In this document: positions 36,882-46,270 of the stretch, in pieces
Position numbering within the stretch: the first letter of the stretch is position 1
Layout of the letters: each line of letters starts with the position of its first letter
Origin: Pseudomonas laurylsulfativorans
Lineage (GTDB): Bacteria; Pseudomonadota; Gammaproteobacteria; Pseudomonadales; Pseudomonadaceae
Reading direction: 5' to 3'
DNA length: 64,000 nucleotides
Assembly: GCF_002906155.1 (NCBI RefSeq)
Contig: NZ_MUJK01000014.1
Coordinates: 62,001-126,000 of the forward strand
The notes under the pieces: generated by a model
Seen by the model: only the letters and a program-made list of their open reading frames with translations
Database searches by the model: none
Told to the model about the DNA's origin: nothing
Position numbers and translations under genes: made by a program

Positions 36882-37547
36882 ATGACAAACCCATCCCCGA
36901 CCGTTTCCATGGCGGACAAAGTTGCCCTGATCGACAGCCTCTGCGCGAAAGCGCGGATTCTGCCGGTGATCACCATTGCCCGCGAGCAGGACGTCCTGCC
37001 GTTGGCCGATGCCCTCGCTGCCGGTGGCCTGACCGCATTGGAGGTGACCCTGCGTTCGCAGTTCGGCCTCAAGGCCATCCAGATTCTTCGCGAGCAGCGT
37101 CCGGAGCTGGTGACCGGTGCCGGCACCGTACTCGACCGCAACATGCTGGCCGCGGCCGAAGCGGCGGGTTCGCAGTTCATTGTCACGCCGGGTATCACCC
37201 GTGACTTGCTGGAAGCCAGCGTCGCCAGCCCGATTCCACTGTTGCCGGGCATCAGCAATGCCTCGGGCATCATGGAAGGCTATGGTCTGGGTTATCGCCG
37301 CTTCAAGCTGTTCCCGGCGGAAGTCAGCGGTGGTGTTGCAGCCATCAAGGCTTTGGGCGGCCCGTTCGGCGAAGTGAAATTCTGCCCGACCGGCGGCGTG
37401 GGCCCGGCCAATATCAAGAGCTACATGGCGTTGAAAAACGTCATGTGCGTGGGCGGTAGCTGGATGCTTGATCCGGAGTGGATCAAGAACGGCGACTGGG
37501 CCCGCATTCAGGAATGCACCGCCGAGGCCTTGGCGCTGCTGGACTGA
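36882..37547 (+). CDS. eda: KDPG/KHG aldolase
   Basis: A 221-residue class I aldolase that splits 2-keto-3-deoxy-6-phosphogluconate into pyruvate and glyceraldehyde-3-phosphate. The Schiff-base lysine is in RRFKLFPAE, and TLRSQFGLKAI and KFCPTGGVG complete the active site. The ATG at 36882 with AAGGA upstream was preferred to the in-frame position at 36855. Last gene of zwf-pgl-eda, followed by a terminator. Confidence 0.96.
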   Translation: MTNPSPTVSMADKVALIDSLCAKARILPVITIAREQDVLPLADALAAGGLTALEVTLRSQFGLKAIQILREQRPELVTGAGTVLDRNMLAAAEAAGSQFIVTPGITRDLLEASVASPIPLLPGISNASGIMEGYGLGYRRFKLFPAEVSGGVAAIKALGGPFGEVKFCPTGGVGPANIKSYMALKNVMCVGGSWMLDPEWIKNGDWARIQECTAEALALLD

Positions 37548-37586
37548 TTGCTTCACCCGACACTTCGTTGTGTGTTCTACGGCTTT

Positions 37587-37619
37587 ACGGTGCGCTTGGT
37601 CGGTGCACCGTTTTTTTTG
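37587..37619 (+). terminator. Rho-independent terminator of eda
   Basis: ACGGTGC-N9-GTGCACCG hairpin with a tract of eight T residues, about 40 nt after the eda stop. Confidence 0.85.
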
Positions 37620-37644
37620 CCCGTAAAAAACTGCGCTAATCCTT

Positions 37645-37743
37645 GTAGGAGCGAGCTTGCTCGCGAAAAACCCGAGGGCGACGCCGGGCATCAGGTTTCA
37701 CGCGTTTTCGTTCACGACCATCGCGAGCAGGCTCGCTCGCACA
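37645..37743. repeat. REPIN
   Basis: GTAGGAGCGAGCTTGCTCGC at 37645 pairs with an inverted arm ending at 37743. The second arm carries one change (CTCGCTCGCAC). It lies between eda and the convergent aminotransferase gene. Confidence 0.91.
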
Positions 37744-37754
37744 GTGGTGAGTGT

Positions 37755-38936
37755 TCAGCGCAGTTCTTTCAGCGCGGTGATCAAGTGCTGCATATGGTCG
37801 GCAGTGCTGGTCAATCCCGGTGTCACGCGGATGCACGGCCCGCAAGCCGCGCCACTGCGCACCACGGTGAACAGGTTGTAGTCGTTGAGCAGCCTTTCGA
37901 CCATCAACTGTTGATCGGCCTGTTGAGTAAAGCGCATCGAGGTGATGCCGCAATACAACCGTGGATCATCCGGGGTCAACACCTCGATGCCCCGAAGTCC
38001 GCGAACTTCGCGCACCCACAGGTTGCGCAGATAATTCAGGCGCGTGCCTTTGGCCGCGGCGCCCCCCATCGCCCAATGTTCTTCAAGCACCAGCGGCAGG
38101 GTCAGCAGCGCCGGGATGTTGGGGGTGCTGTACGAGGTGCGGGCACGGATGTCAGTCGGCGGATAATGCATCTCACCCATGTCCGGGTCGATGTCGGCCA
38201 GGCGCTCGGGGGCGATATAGATAAAGCCGAGCGTCAACGGCGCGCCGATCCACTTGTGCAGGTTGAAACCGGCGAAGTAGATGCCCAGTTCGGTGAGGTC
38301 GAATTCGATCTGGCCGAGGGCATGGGCCCCATCGAGGATGACGTCGATGCCATGTTCCTTCGCCGCGGCTGCAATCGCCTGCACCGGCATCACCAGGCCC
38401 GTGCGATGGGTGACGTGGGTCAGGGCCATCAACTTCAGCCGTGGGTGCCGCGCGAAGGTTTCGCGGTAGGTGTTCAGCAGACTGTCGAAAGTTGCCGGGT
38501 GCGTGTGTTCGATTTCGACAACTTCAACGCCGCGATTACGTGCCAGCCAACGCATGGCGCCTTTGACCGTGTCGTACTCCAGATCGCAGACCAGTACTTG
38601 ATCGCCGGGCTGGAGCCGGCTGTAGTTGCGGATCAGCGACTGCAAACCTTCCGACGCGTTGCGGGTCAGGGCGATGCTGCCGGCGGGTACGCCAATCAAC
38701 CTGGCCAGTTGCGCACGGATCTTCAGGCTGTCGTCCTGTTCGAAACGCTGACGCACGTACACCGAGTTACTGCGATTGATGAGTTCGATGTTGCGCTGGT
38801 ATTCCTCGACTACCGTGCGCGACATGCGTCCGAAGTAACCGTTTTCCAGATTGAGCGGGCCGGGTTCGACATCGTAACGGTCGGCAAAGGTTTGCCAGAA
38901 GGCTTCATCACGGGCGCGGCGGGTGTTGTCGGGCAT
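37755..38936 (-). CDS. Class V aminotransferase, isopenicillin-N epimerase-like
   Basis: A 393-residue PLP-dependent protein of the aminotransferase class V / cysteine desulfurase fold. LTRNASEGLQSL binds the cofactor phosphate, DVILDGAHALGQIEFDL carries the conserved aspartate and histidine, and the PLP lysine is in GFNLHKWIGAPLTLGF. This group includes isopenicillin-N epimerase-like enzymes and various lyases, so the substrate is open. The chain has no Tat or Sec signal. It follows the DUF3820-like gene by 19 nt on the same strand. Confidence 0.88.
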   Translation of the reverse strand: MPDNTRRARDEAFWQTFADRYDVEPGPLNLENGYFGRMSRTVVEEYQRNIELINRSNSVYVRQRFEQDDSLKIRAQLARLIGVPAGSIALTRNASEGLQSLIRNYSRLQPGDQVLVCDLEYDTVKGAMRWLARNRGVEVVEIEHTHPATFDSLLNTYRETFARHPRLKLMALTHVTHRTGLVMPVQAIAAAAKEHGIDVILDGAHALGQIEFDLTELGIYFAGFNLHKWIGAPLTLGFIYIAPERLADIDPDMGEMHYPPTDIRARTSYSTPNIPALLTLPLVLEEHWAMGGAAAKGTRLNYLRNLWVREVRGLRGIEVLTPDDPRLYCGITSMRFTQQADQQLMVERLLNDYNLFTVVRSGAACGPCIRVTPGLTSTADHMQHLITALKELR

Positions 38937-38955
38937 GGGGTACTCGATAGGTGAT

Positions 38956-39192
38956 TCAGTGGCGCGGGGCCGGCTTGCCGTGTTTGGCGCGCAGCGGTTC
39001 GAGCAAGTCCGACAAACCGTTGTGATCGATTTCCTGCATCAGGGCCAGCAGACCGCCCAACTCGCCATGGGGGAAACCCTCCCGGGCGAACCAATTCAGG
39101 TAAGGGCCGGGCAGGTCGGCAATGATTCGACCCTTGTACTTGCCGAAGGGCATTTCGCGGGTGATCAGCAGTTCGAGCTTTTCAGGATTCAT
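38956..39192 (-). CDS. DUF3820 family small protein
   Basis: A 78-residue protein with REMPFGKYKGRIIADLPGPY, the motif of the DUF3820 family (a putative quorum-sensing-regulated virulence factor family whose biochemical role is unknown). The fold is shared with nuclease-associated modules in other proteins. It probably shares a transcript with the aminotransferase gene downstream. Confidence 0.85.
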   Translation of the reverse strand: MNPEKLELLITREMPFGKYKGRIIADLPGPYLNWFAREGFPHGELGGLLALMQEIDHNGLSDLLEPLRAKHGKPAPRH

Positions 39193-39395
39193 CGATCGGT
39201 CGTCTTGATTCAGTCAGTCTGGAAAATACAGGCATTCTGCATGCAGGCCAAATGACAGATCATGCAAATAAAACGGATACAGATTTCTTGAAAATAGATA
39301 ACTGTTTGAAAAATAAAGAATAAATAAACGATTCCAGGCTGGCATGCAGGGTGCACTACTCATTGCATCTTTCATCACCCGTGAGGAATTGAAAA

Positions 39396-39863
39396 ATGAC
39401 CGACATGAACAAAGAAGCGATTTCTGTACTCAACGACCTGATTGAAACCAGTAAGGACGGTCAGGCCGGGTTCAAGACTTGCGCTGAAGACATCAAGCAC
39501 CCTGAACTCAAAACCCTGTTTATCAACCGTGCGGCTGATTGCGGGACGGCGGCTGCAGAATTGCAGTCTGCCGTACGTTCGATGGGTGGCGATCCGGAAA
39601 CCTCCACCAGCGTCAGCGGCGACCTGCACCGGCGTTGGGTCGACGTGAAGTCGATGTTCACCGGCAAGGGCGAGGAGGCTGTACTCAATGAAGCCGAGCG
39701 CGGTGAGGACCATGCATTGAAGGCTTATCGGGATGCCATGGAGAAAATCAACAAGCACAACCTGGTGGGCATTCGTGACCTGGTTGAGCGTCAGTACCAC
39801 GGCGTACAACGTAACCACGACCAGGTCAAAGCCCTGCGTAACCAAGCGCGTGCACGTTCGTAA
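39396..39863 (+). CDS. PA2169-type four-helix protein (DUF2383)
   Basis: A 155-residue, mostly helical protein with ISVLNDLIETSKDGQAGFK near the start and EDHALKAYRDAM towards the end. Acidic and histidine residues are spaced as in ferritin-like four-helix bundles of the DUF2383/PA2169 family. These are often induced under stress or at stationary phase; the function is not known. GAGG precedes the ATG, and an AT-rich 200-nt region upstream probably holds its promoter. Confidence 0.87.
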   Translation: MTDMNKEAISVLNDLIETSKDGQAGFKTCAEDIKHPELKTLFINRAADCGTAAAELQSAVRSMGGDPETSTSVSGDLHRRWVDVKSMFTGKGEEAVLNEAERGEDHALKAYRDAMEKINKHNLVGIRDLVERQYHGVQRNHDQVKALRNQARARS

Positions 39864-39880
39864 ATCACGCTGAAAAAACT

Positions 39881-39968
39881 GTGGGAGCGAGCTTGCTCGC
39901 GATGAGGGCCTGACATTCAACAGTGATGTTGTCTGATCTGACGCTATCGCGAGCAAGCTCGCTCCCAC
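39881..39968. repeat. REPIN
   Basis: GTGGGAGCGAGCTTGCTCGC at 39881 with its inverse ending at 39968. It lies between convergent genes. Confidence 0.92.
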
Positions 39969-39991
39969 ATTGTTTGCTGTTGCCCCGTCAA

Positions 39992-40462
39992 TCAACCGAT
40001 GCTGATGGCTGGCAGCTCCGTCAACGTCACGCTCTGTTGCTTGCGCGGCGCGAGGATTTCCGCCTCGCCATCCACTACCAGTTCATCGCGCTGGTTGAAC
40101 ACACGGGTGGCAATGCGCACGCGAAACTTCGGCAATTTTTCCAGGATTTCCAGGCGTACGGTCAGGGTGTCGCCGATCTTTACAGGTTTCTGAAAGCTCA
40201 TTGTCTGGCCAATGTAGATAGTCCCTGGCCCAGGCAATTCGCAGGCGACGGCCGCGCTGATCAGTGCACCACTGAACATGCCGTGGGCGATGCGCTCCTT
40301 GAACATGGTGCTGGCGGCGTATTCGGCGTCCAGGTGCACCGGGTTGTGATCGCCGGACATTGCAGCGAACAACTGGATGTCGCGCTCTTCGACGGTCTTG
40401 CTGAAGCTGGCGGTCTGGCCGACTTCGAGGGCTTCGTAAGGGGTGTTGGTAACCTGTGTCAT
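39992..40462 (-). CDS. MaoC-like (R)-specific enoyl-CoA hydratase
   Basis: A 156-residue hot-dog-fold protein. The hydratase-2 motif SGDHNPVHLDAEYA carries the catalytic Asp and His, and RIAHGMFSGALISA follows. It resembles PhaJ-type enzymes that divert beta-oxidation intermediates to (R)-3-hydroxyacyl-CoA. The ATG at 40462 with AGGA upstream was chosen. It is downstream of a lipase gene and near two fadD genes, so a role in fatty-acid use is likely. Confidence 0.88.
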   Translation of the reverse strand: MTQVTNTPYEALEVGQTASFSKTVEERDIQLFAAMSGDHNPVHLDAEYAASTMFKERIAHGMFSGALISAAVACELPGPGTIYIGQTMSFQKPVKIGDTLTVRLEILEKLPKFRVRIATRVFNQRDELVVDGEAEILAPRKQQSVTLTELPAISIG

Positions 40463-40503
40463 CTGTCTCAATTCCTGTGACGAATTAAAAAATTCACAAA
40501 AAA

Positions 40504-41448
40504 CTATTCGGATCGGTGGGGCCGAGGAGTGCTCAAGGCCTGTGCGATCCAGTTCAGCACGTCGGCGATGATTTCATCGCGGTTGCTCTCGTTGAACAGT
40601 TCGTGCCGCGCCTGCGGGTAAACGGTCAGTTGCAGGTGCCGGCTGCCGGCCGCCCGCAGCGCGTCGGCCAGATCCTTGAGACGTTTGCCCTCACTCACCG
40701 GATCACATTCACCGCCAATCACCAGCAGTGGCAGGCCCGGGTCGATCTGGGCGAGATTGGACGCTTTGCTGATTTGCTGCAAGCCACCGAGCAAGTCGAT
40801 CCACAGTTGATTGGTGCAACGGAAACCGCAGAGCGGGTCGTTGACGTACAGGTCGACCTGCGCCGGATCACGGCTGAGCCAATCGAACGGCGTGCGTGCC
40901 GGTTTGAATTTGTTGTTGAACGAACCGAACGACAGCCATTCGATCAATGCGCTGCGTCCTTTGCCACCCTGGCGCAGGCGTTCGAAACGGGCGATTTGCC
41001 GTGCCGCGCGATAAAGCGCCACAGGCTGGAAGTTCGAGCCGCTGAGGATTGCCCCGTGCAGGCTGGCGCTGTGGTGCACCAGATAGGCCTGGGCGAGGTA
41101 GCTGCCCATGCTGTGGCCGAGCAGCACGATCGGCACGCCAGGGTATTGCTGGCCGATGTGCTGGTTGAGGCTGGCCAGGTCGCTCACGACCTTGCACCAG
41201 CCATCGTCATCGGCGAAATGTCCGAGCGTCCCGTTTTCGGCAGTTTTGCCATGTCCACGCAGGTCAGGCGCGCACACGCCGTAGCCCTGATCACAGAGTT
41301 TTTCCGCCAAGGGGCCATAGCGACCGCTGTGCTCGGCCATGCCGTGAGCGAGCAGAATCATTGCCTTGAGGCTGCCGTCGGGAAGCCACTGGTTGACGAA
41401 GAGGCGGCTGTGGTCGCTCGTGGTCAGCCAGAAAGTGTCATGGATCAT
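40504..41448 (-). CDS. Alpha/beta hydrolase, lysophospholipase or monoacylglycerol lipase type
   Basis: A 314-residue serine hydrolase. The oxyanion motif LLAHGMAEHSGRYG, nucleophile elbow LLGHSMGSYLAQAY and late acid and base residues (GGECDPVSEGKR, QARHELFNES) are those of the PldB/monoacylglycerol lipase group. The ATG at 41448 has AAGGA upstream. It starts the two-gene minus-strand unit with the MaoC gene and is divergent from fadD2; together they fit release and activation of fatty acids. Confidence 0.9.
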   Translation of the reverse strand: MIHDTFWLTTSDHSRLFVNQWLPDGSLKAMILLAHGMAEHSGRYGPLAEKLCDQGYGVCAPDLRGHGKTAENGTLGHFADDDGWCKVVSDLASLNQHIGQQYPGVPIVLLGHSMGSYLAQAYLVHHSASLHGAILSGSNFQPVALYRAARQIARFERLRQGGKGRSALIEWLSFGSFNNKFKPARTPFDWLSRDPAQVDLYVNDPLCGFRCTNQLWIDLLGGLQQISKASNLAQIDPGLPLLVIGGECDPVSEGKRLKDLADALRAAGSRHLQLTVYPQARHELFNESNRDEIIADVLNWIAQALSTPRPHRSE

Positions 41449-41706
41449 GGCGGTTCCTTTGCATGAGGCTGCCTGGTTGGAAACAGCTCGTTGCAGTTTA
41501 TAGCGCATCCTTGCCTGGGCGTCTGATCAGCCTACGCCACGGCACGAAGATTCATACGGTCAATGACGCTTGTGCGCATATTTGCCTGAATCGTCATAAC
41601 TGCTAGTGTCCGTGAAGCTCCGCTTTTCGCTTTCTGCCTTTGAGGGATCAAAGAGAAATGACAGAAAAGTGGCCCCGGATAGATTCAGGTAAAGAGGACA
41701 AGAACA

Positions 41707-43395
41707 ATGCAACCTGATTTCTGGAATGACAAACGCCCGGCCGGCGTCCCCCTGGATATCGATCTGGGGGCTTACAAGTCGGTGCTCGAGGTGTTCGAGC
41801 GTTCCTGCAAGAAGTTTGCTGACCGCCCCGCGTTCAGCAACATGGGTGTCACCCTGACCTACGCCGAACTGGAGCGTCAAAGCGCTGCCTTTGCCGGCTA
41901 CCTGCAAGCCCACACCGACCTGGTGCCGGGAGACCGCATTGCAGTGCAGATGCCCAACGTCCTGCATTACCCGATTGCCGTGTTCGGTGCCTTGCGCGCC
42001 GGGCTGATCGTGGTCAACACCAACCCGTTGTACACCGCGCGGGAAATGCGTCACCAGTTCAAGGACTCTGGTGCCCGGGCGCTGGTATACCTGAACATGT
42101 TCGGCCAGAAAGTCCAGGAAGTGCTCCCCGACACCAATATCCAGTACCTGATCGAAGCGAAGATGGGCGACCTGATGCCCACCGCCAGGGGTTGGCTGGT
42201 CAACACTGTGGTGAGCAAGGTCAAGAAGATGGTCCCGGACTATTCCTTGCCCCTGGCTGTTTCCTTCAAGAGCGCGCTGCGCATGGGCCGGGGCCTGGGC
42301 ATCAAGCCGCTGAATGTCGGCCTCGACGACATCGCCGTGCTGCAATACACCGGCGGCACCACCGGCCTGGCCAAGGGCGCGATGCTGACCCATGGCAACC
42401 TGGTGGCGAACATGCAACAGGCACGGGCCTGCCTCAGCCAGTCGTCCAGCGACGGTCAGCCGCTGTTGCGCGAAGGTCAGGAGGTCATGATCGCGCCGCT
42501 GCCGCTGTACCATATCTATGCCTTCACGGCGAACTGCATGTGCATGATGGTAACCGGCAACCACAACGTGCTGATCACCAACCCACGGGACATCGGCGGC
42601 TTCATCAAGGAACTGAAGAAGTGGCGGTTCTCGGCGTTGCTGGGGCTCAACACACTGTTCGTCGCGCTGATGGATCACCCGGAATTCAAGACCCTGGACT
42701 TCTCCAGCCTCAAGCTCACCAACTCCGGCGGTACTGCGCTGGTCAAGGCCACCGCCGAGCGGTGGGAACAACTGACCGGTTGCCGCATCACCGAAGGTTA
42801 CGGCCTGACTGAAACTTCGCCGGTGGCCTGCACCAACCCCTACGGCGATCAATCGCGGATCGGTACGGTTGGCATGCCGGTGCCGGGCACCACGCTGAAA
42901 GTCATCAGCGATGACGGCGTCGAACAACCTTTGGGTGAGCGCGGCGAGCTATGCATCAAGGGCCCGCAGATCATGAAGGGCTATTGGCAGAAACCGGATG
43001 CCACGGCCGAGGTGCTGGATGCCGAGGGCTGGTTCAAGTCCGGTGACATTGCGGTGATCGACCCGGACGGTTTCGTGCGCATCGTCGATCGCAAGAAGGA
43101 CATGATCATTGTCTCGGGTTTCAACGTGTACCCGAACGAGATCGAAGACATCGTGATGGCTCACCCTAAAGTCGCCAACTGTGCGGTCATCGGCGTGCCA
43201 GATGAACGGTCGGGAGAGGCGGTGAAGTTGTTCGTCGTGGCCCGAGAGGCAGGCGTCAGCCTTGAAGAGCTTAAGGCTTACTGCAAGGAGAACTTCACGG
43301 CGTATAAAGTACCGAAGCACATCGTGCTGCGCGAATCGTTGCCGATGACGCCGGTGGGCAAGATCCTGCGGCGGGAGTTGCGTGATATCGCGTAA
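41707..43395 (+). CDS. fadD2: Long-chain acyl-CoA synthetase (FadD2)
   Basis: A 562-residue AMP-forming ligase that activates fatty acids with ATP and CoA. The P-loop YTGGTTGLAKGAMLTHGNL and the long-chain signature GWFKSGDIAVIDPDG with DRKKDMIIVSGFNVYPNE are intact. AAGAACAA overlaps the start (41700-41707), a possible Hfq/Crc site. It is first of two tandem fadD genes, in the same order as fadD2-fadD1 of P. aeruginosa. Confidence 0.94.
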   Translation: MQPDFWNDKRPAGVPLDIDLGAYKSVLEVFERSCKKFADRPAFSNMGVTLTYAELERQSAAFAGYLQAHTDLVPGDRIAVQMPNVLHYPIAVFGALRAGLIVVNTNPLYTAREMRHQFKDSGARALVYLNMFGQKVQEVLPDTNIQYLIEAKMGDLMPTARGWLVNTVVSKVKKMVPDYSLPLAVSFKSALRMGRGLGIKPLNVGLDDIAVLQYTGGTTGLAKGAMLTHGNLVANMQQARACLSQSSSDGQPLLREGQEVMIAPLPLYHIYAFTANCMCMMVTGNHNVLITNPRDIGGFIKELKKWRFSALLGLNTLFVALMDHPEFKTLDFSSLKLTNSGGTALVKATAERWEQLTGCRITEGYGLTETSPVACTNPYGDQSRIGTVGMPVPGTTLKVISDDGVEQPLGERGELCIKGPQIMKGYWQKPDATAEVLDAEGWFKSGDIAVIDPDGFVRIVDRKKDMIIVSGFNVYPNEIEDIVMAHPKVANCAVIGVPDERSGEAVKLFVVAREAGVSLEELKAYCKENFTAYKVPKHIVLRESLPMTPVGKILRRELRDIA

Positions 43396-43421
43396 TCGCT
43401 GAATGGCCGCGCTGTGCGCGG

Positions 43422-43511
43422 ATCGCGGGCAAGCCACGCTCCCACAGGTTCATTGTTGTGCACATATTATGTGTACGACGCGAACCCTGTAGGAGTGGGC
43501 TTGCCCGCGAT
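43422..43511. repeat. REPIN, diverged
   Basis: GATCGCGGGCAAGCCACGCT at 43422 pairs with GTAGGAGTGGGCTTGCCCGC, ending at 43511. Both arms belong to a G-rich variant (GGGCTTGCCC) not seen elsewhere in the window. It lies between the fadD genes. Confidence 0.88.
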
Positions 43512-43528
43512 GCTTTTCGGCGTACGCT

Positions 43529-43571
43529 AAAGCCCCGAATTCTGTGGGTTACAGGGCTTTATAGGTTTTTT
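43529..43571 (+). terminator. Possible terminator after fadD2
   Basis: AAAGCCC-N18-GGGCTTT is followed by ATAGG and six T residues. The loop contains a further CTGT/ACAG pairing. It may stop readthrough from fadD2 so that fadD1 has its own promoter. The gap 43396-43779 also contains a GTCAC-AAAA-GTGAC dyad at 43601-43614. Confidence 0.5.
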
Positions 43572-43779
43572 GCTCTAAAATGACTTCTTGCAGGTCTTGA
43601 GTCACAAAAGTGACCGTAGAGGCCGCTTTTGGCTCTAGTCGACCCTTGGCAAAGCTGCTACTCTCGGCGCGCTTTGTGACTTCTCGGCCTTCTATCAGCC
43701 AGATTCACCAATGGCCAAACACCAATAATAATCGCATCAAATGCGGTGCTGAATTCGCGTTGCTGAGGAGTGGGCTTCC

Positions 43780-45480
43780 ATGATCGAAGACTTTTGGAAG
43801 GATAAGTACCCAGCTGGGATTGCTGCTGACATCAATCCAGACGAGTATCCGAATATTCAGGCAGTGTTGAAGCAATCCTGCCAACGCTTCGCCAACAAGC
43901 CGGCATTCAGCAACCTGGGCAAAACACTCACCTACGGTGAACTGTACGAATTGTCCGGTGCGTTTGCCGCTTACCTGCAACAGCATACCGATTTGCAGCC
44001 CGGCGATCGAATCGCCGTGCAACTGCCCAACGTGCTGCAGTACCCGGTTGCTGTCTTCGGCGCCATCCGCGCCGGGCTGATCGTGGTCAATACCAACCCG
44101 CTGTACACCGCACGGGAAATGGAGCACCAATTCAACGACTCCGGTGCCAAGGCCTTGGTCTGCCTGGCCAACATGGCACACCTGGCAGAAACCGTGGTGC
44201 CGAAAACCGGCGTCAAGCACGTGATCGTCACCGAAGTCGCTGACCTGCTGCCGCCGCTCAAGCGCTTGCTGATCAACAGCGTCATCAAGTACGTGAAGAA
44301 GATGGTACCGGCCTATCACTTGCCGAAAGCCGTCAAGTTCAATGACGTGCTGAGCAAAGGCCAGGGCCAGCCAGTGGCGGAAGCCAACCCGGCCAGCAGC
44401 GATGTCGCGGTGCTGCAATACACCGGCGGCACCACCGGCGTGGCCAAGGGGGCGATGCTGACCCACCGCAACCTGGTGGCGAACATGCTGCAGTGCAAGG
44501 CGCTGATGGGCTCCAACCTCAATGAAGGTTGCGAAATCCTGATCACGCCGCTGCCGCTGTACCACATCTATGCGTTCACCTTTCATTGCATGGCGATGAT
44601 GCTGATCGGCAACCACAACATCCTGATCAGCAACCCGCGCGACCTGCCGGCGATGGTCAAGGAACTGTCGAAGTGGAAGTTCAGCGGCTTTGTCGGTTTG
44701 AACACACTGTTCGTGGCCCTGTGCAACAACGAAGGCTTCCGCAAGCTGGATTTCTCCGCGCTGAAAGTTACCTTGTCTGGCGGCATGGCCCTGCAACTGG
44801 CCGCGGCCGAACGCTGGAAAGCGGTGACCGGTTGCGCCATCTGCGAAGGCTACGGCATGACCGAAACCAGCCCGGTGGCGACGGTGAACCCGATCCAGCA
44901 CATCCAGATCGGCACCATCGGCATTCCGGTTCCGTCGACCCTGTGCAAAGTCATTAACGATGCCGGTGTCGAGCAGCCATTGGGCGAAATCGGCGAGTTG
45001 TGTGTGAAGGGTCCGCAAGTCATGAAGGGTTACTGGCAGCGCCAGGAAGCCACCGATGAGATCCTCGACAGCGAAGGCTGGTTGAAGACCGGTGACATCG
45101 CGCTGATCCAGCCCGATGGCTACATGCGCATTGTCGATCGCAAGAAAGACATGATTCTGGTTTCCGGTTTCAACGTGTACCCGAACGAGCTCGAAGACGT
45201 GCTGGCCACCCTGCCGGGCGTGCTGCAATGCGCGGCAATCGGAGTCCCGGACGAGAAATCGGGCGAGGCGATCAAGATTTTCATCGTTGCCAAGCCGGGC
45301 GTGACCCTGACCAAGGAACAGGTGATGGAGCACATGCGCGCCAACGTCACCGGCTACAAGGTCCCGCGCGCCGTGGAGTTCCGCGATGCTCTGCCGACCA
45401 CCAACGTCGGCAAGATCCTGCGTCGTGAATTGCGCGATGAAGAGCTGAAGAAGATCAACGCGAAGAAAGCCACCGCGTAA
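43780..45480 (+). CDS. fadD1: Long-chain acyl-CoA synthetase (FadD1)
   Basis: A 566-residue paralogue of the preceding gene, alignable throughout. The P-loop YTGGTTGVAKGAMLTHRNL and DRKKDMILVSGFNVYPNELE are present. It ends in a basic tail (KKINAKKATA) that the other copy lacks. GAGGAG lies before the ATG at a slightly long spacing. A strong terminator follows. Confidence 0.95.
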   Translation: MIEDFWKDKYPAGIAADINPDEYPNIQAVLKQSCQRFANKPAFSNLGKTLTYGELYELSGAFAAYLQQHTDLQPGDRIAVQLPNVLQYPVAVFGAIRAGLIVVNTNPLYTAREMEHQFNDSGAKALVCLANMAHLAETVVPKTGVKHVIVTEVADLLPPLKRLLINSVIKYVKKMVPAYHLPKAVKFNDVLSKGQGQPVAEANPASSDVAVLQYTGGTTGVAKGAMLTHRNLVANMLQCKALMGSNLNEGCEILITPLPLYHIYAFTFHCMAMMLIGNHNILISNPRDLPAMVKELSKWKFSGFVGLNTLFVALCNNEGFRKLDFSALKVTLSGGMALQLAAAERWKAVTGCAICEGYGMTETSPVATVNPIQHIQIGTIGIPVPSTLCKVINDAGVEQPLGEIGELCVKGPQVMKGYWQRQEATDEILDSEGWLKTGDIALIQPDGYMRIVDRKKDMILVSGFNVYPNELEDVLATLPGVLQCAAIGVPDEKSGEAIKIFIVAKPGVTLTKEQVMEHMRANVTGYKVPRAVEFRDALPTTNVGKILRRELRDEELKKINAKKATA

Positions 45481-45486
45481 TCAAAC

Positions 45487-45515
45487 AAAAAGCCCCGCAG
45501 ATGCGGGGCTTTTTG
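45487..45515 (+). terminator. Rho-independent terminator of fadD1
   Basis: AGCCCCGC-AGAT-GCGGGGCT is flanked by an A-run and a T-run, so it can work in both directions. Confidence 0.93.
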
Positions 45516-45545
45516 TTGGTGCAGACTTTCTGGTCTGAGTGCTTT

Positions 45546-45677
45546 TGTGGCGAGGGAGCTTGCTCCCGCTGGGTTGCGAAGCAGCCCCAAAACCATCTAC
45601 CCCGTTGTGTCATACACACTGCATTCGCCGGGTGTCCGACGGCTTCGCAGCCCAACGGGGGCAAGCCCCTCGCCACA
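45546..45677. repeat. REPIN of the second family
   Basis: TGTGGCGAGGGAGCTTGCTC at 45546 pairs with GGGGGCAAGCCCCTCGCCAC, ending at 45677. The spacer holds further internal pairing (GTTGCGAAGC and GCTTCGCAGC). Confidence 0.88.
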
Positions 45678-45690
45678 GGGGTTCTGTGTA

Positions 45691-46068
45691 TTACAAGCGA
45701 AACGGCGCGAAGTTGACGTTAGTCCCCGCCGGGCGCATGTCCTGCAGGAAGGAGTCCTTGTCGGCGCTCAGTTCCAGGCTCAATGCCGCCTTGCGCTTGC
45801 CTTCATTGCGCACCACCAGGCCTTCGAGTTTCTCGCGCAGGAACACGGTCGGCACTTTCAGGTGCAGCAGTTCGTCGGTGGCTGGCGTATGCATCAGCAG
45901 GTGAATCCACTCGTACTGACCGATGGCCAGGCGCGTCACCGGGAGGTCGAACCACCAGATGTTGCGATTGCGGTTCAATTCGGCGAAGTGGCAGTTGTTG
46001 ACGCCAAGCACAGCACCGCCAAGTTCCTGGTTTCTGCGGGCAATGGCCTGCTTTTTATCGAGTTTCAT
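45691..46068 (-). CDS. Conserved hypothetical protein, 125 residues
   Basis: I do not recognise this family. The protein begins MKLDKKQAIARRNQELGGAV and has a mixed alpha/beta composition with WWFDLPVTRL and WIHLLMHTP stretches. It has no signal peptide, no transmembrane segment and no cysteine pairs beyond a single Cys. AGGA precedes the ATG at 46068; an in-frame extension upstream to 46206 is rich in atypical residues and was rejected. It is a single gene convergent with fadD1. Confidence 0.7.
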   Translation of the reverse strand: MKLDKKQAIARRNQELGGAVLGVNNCHFAELNRNRNIWWFDLPVTRLAIGQYEWIHLLMHTPATDELLHLKVPTVFLREKLEGLVVRNEGKRKAALSLELSADKDSFLQDMRPAGTNVNFAPFRL

Positions 46069-46270
46069 AACATTCCTACGGGATTGGATCTTCAGCGCCA
46101 TGGCCTGAATGTGTTGCGCATTCTCAGGTGTTGGCCAGCAAACATAAAGCGCAACCTGCACTGAGCGATGAAATGTCGCGGTGAAAATAAATGAAACTCC
46201 CTGCAAAAGCCCCCGGTCAACCTTGTGTAACGACTTTTCTTCCCATTGAAATGTTCACCGGAGAATCACC

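Noticed and set aside
41470..41500. GAAAC...GTT as a PsrA site between the lipase and fadD2 genes
   Set aside because: Only one half matches the known palindrome; too weak to call.
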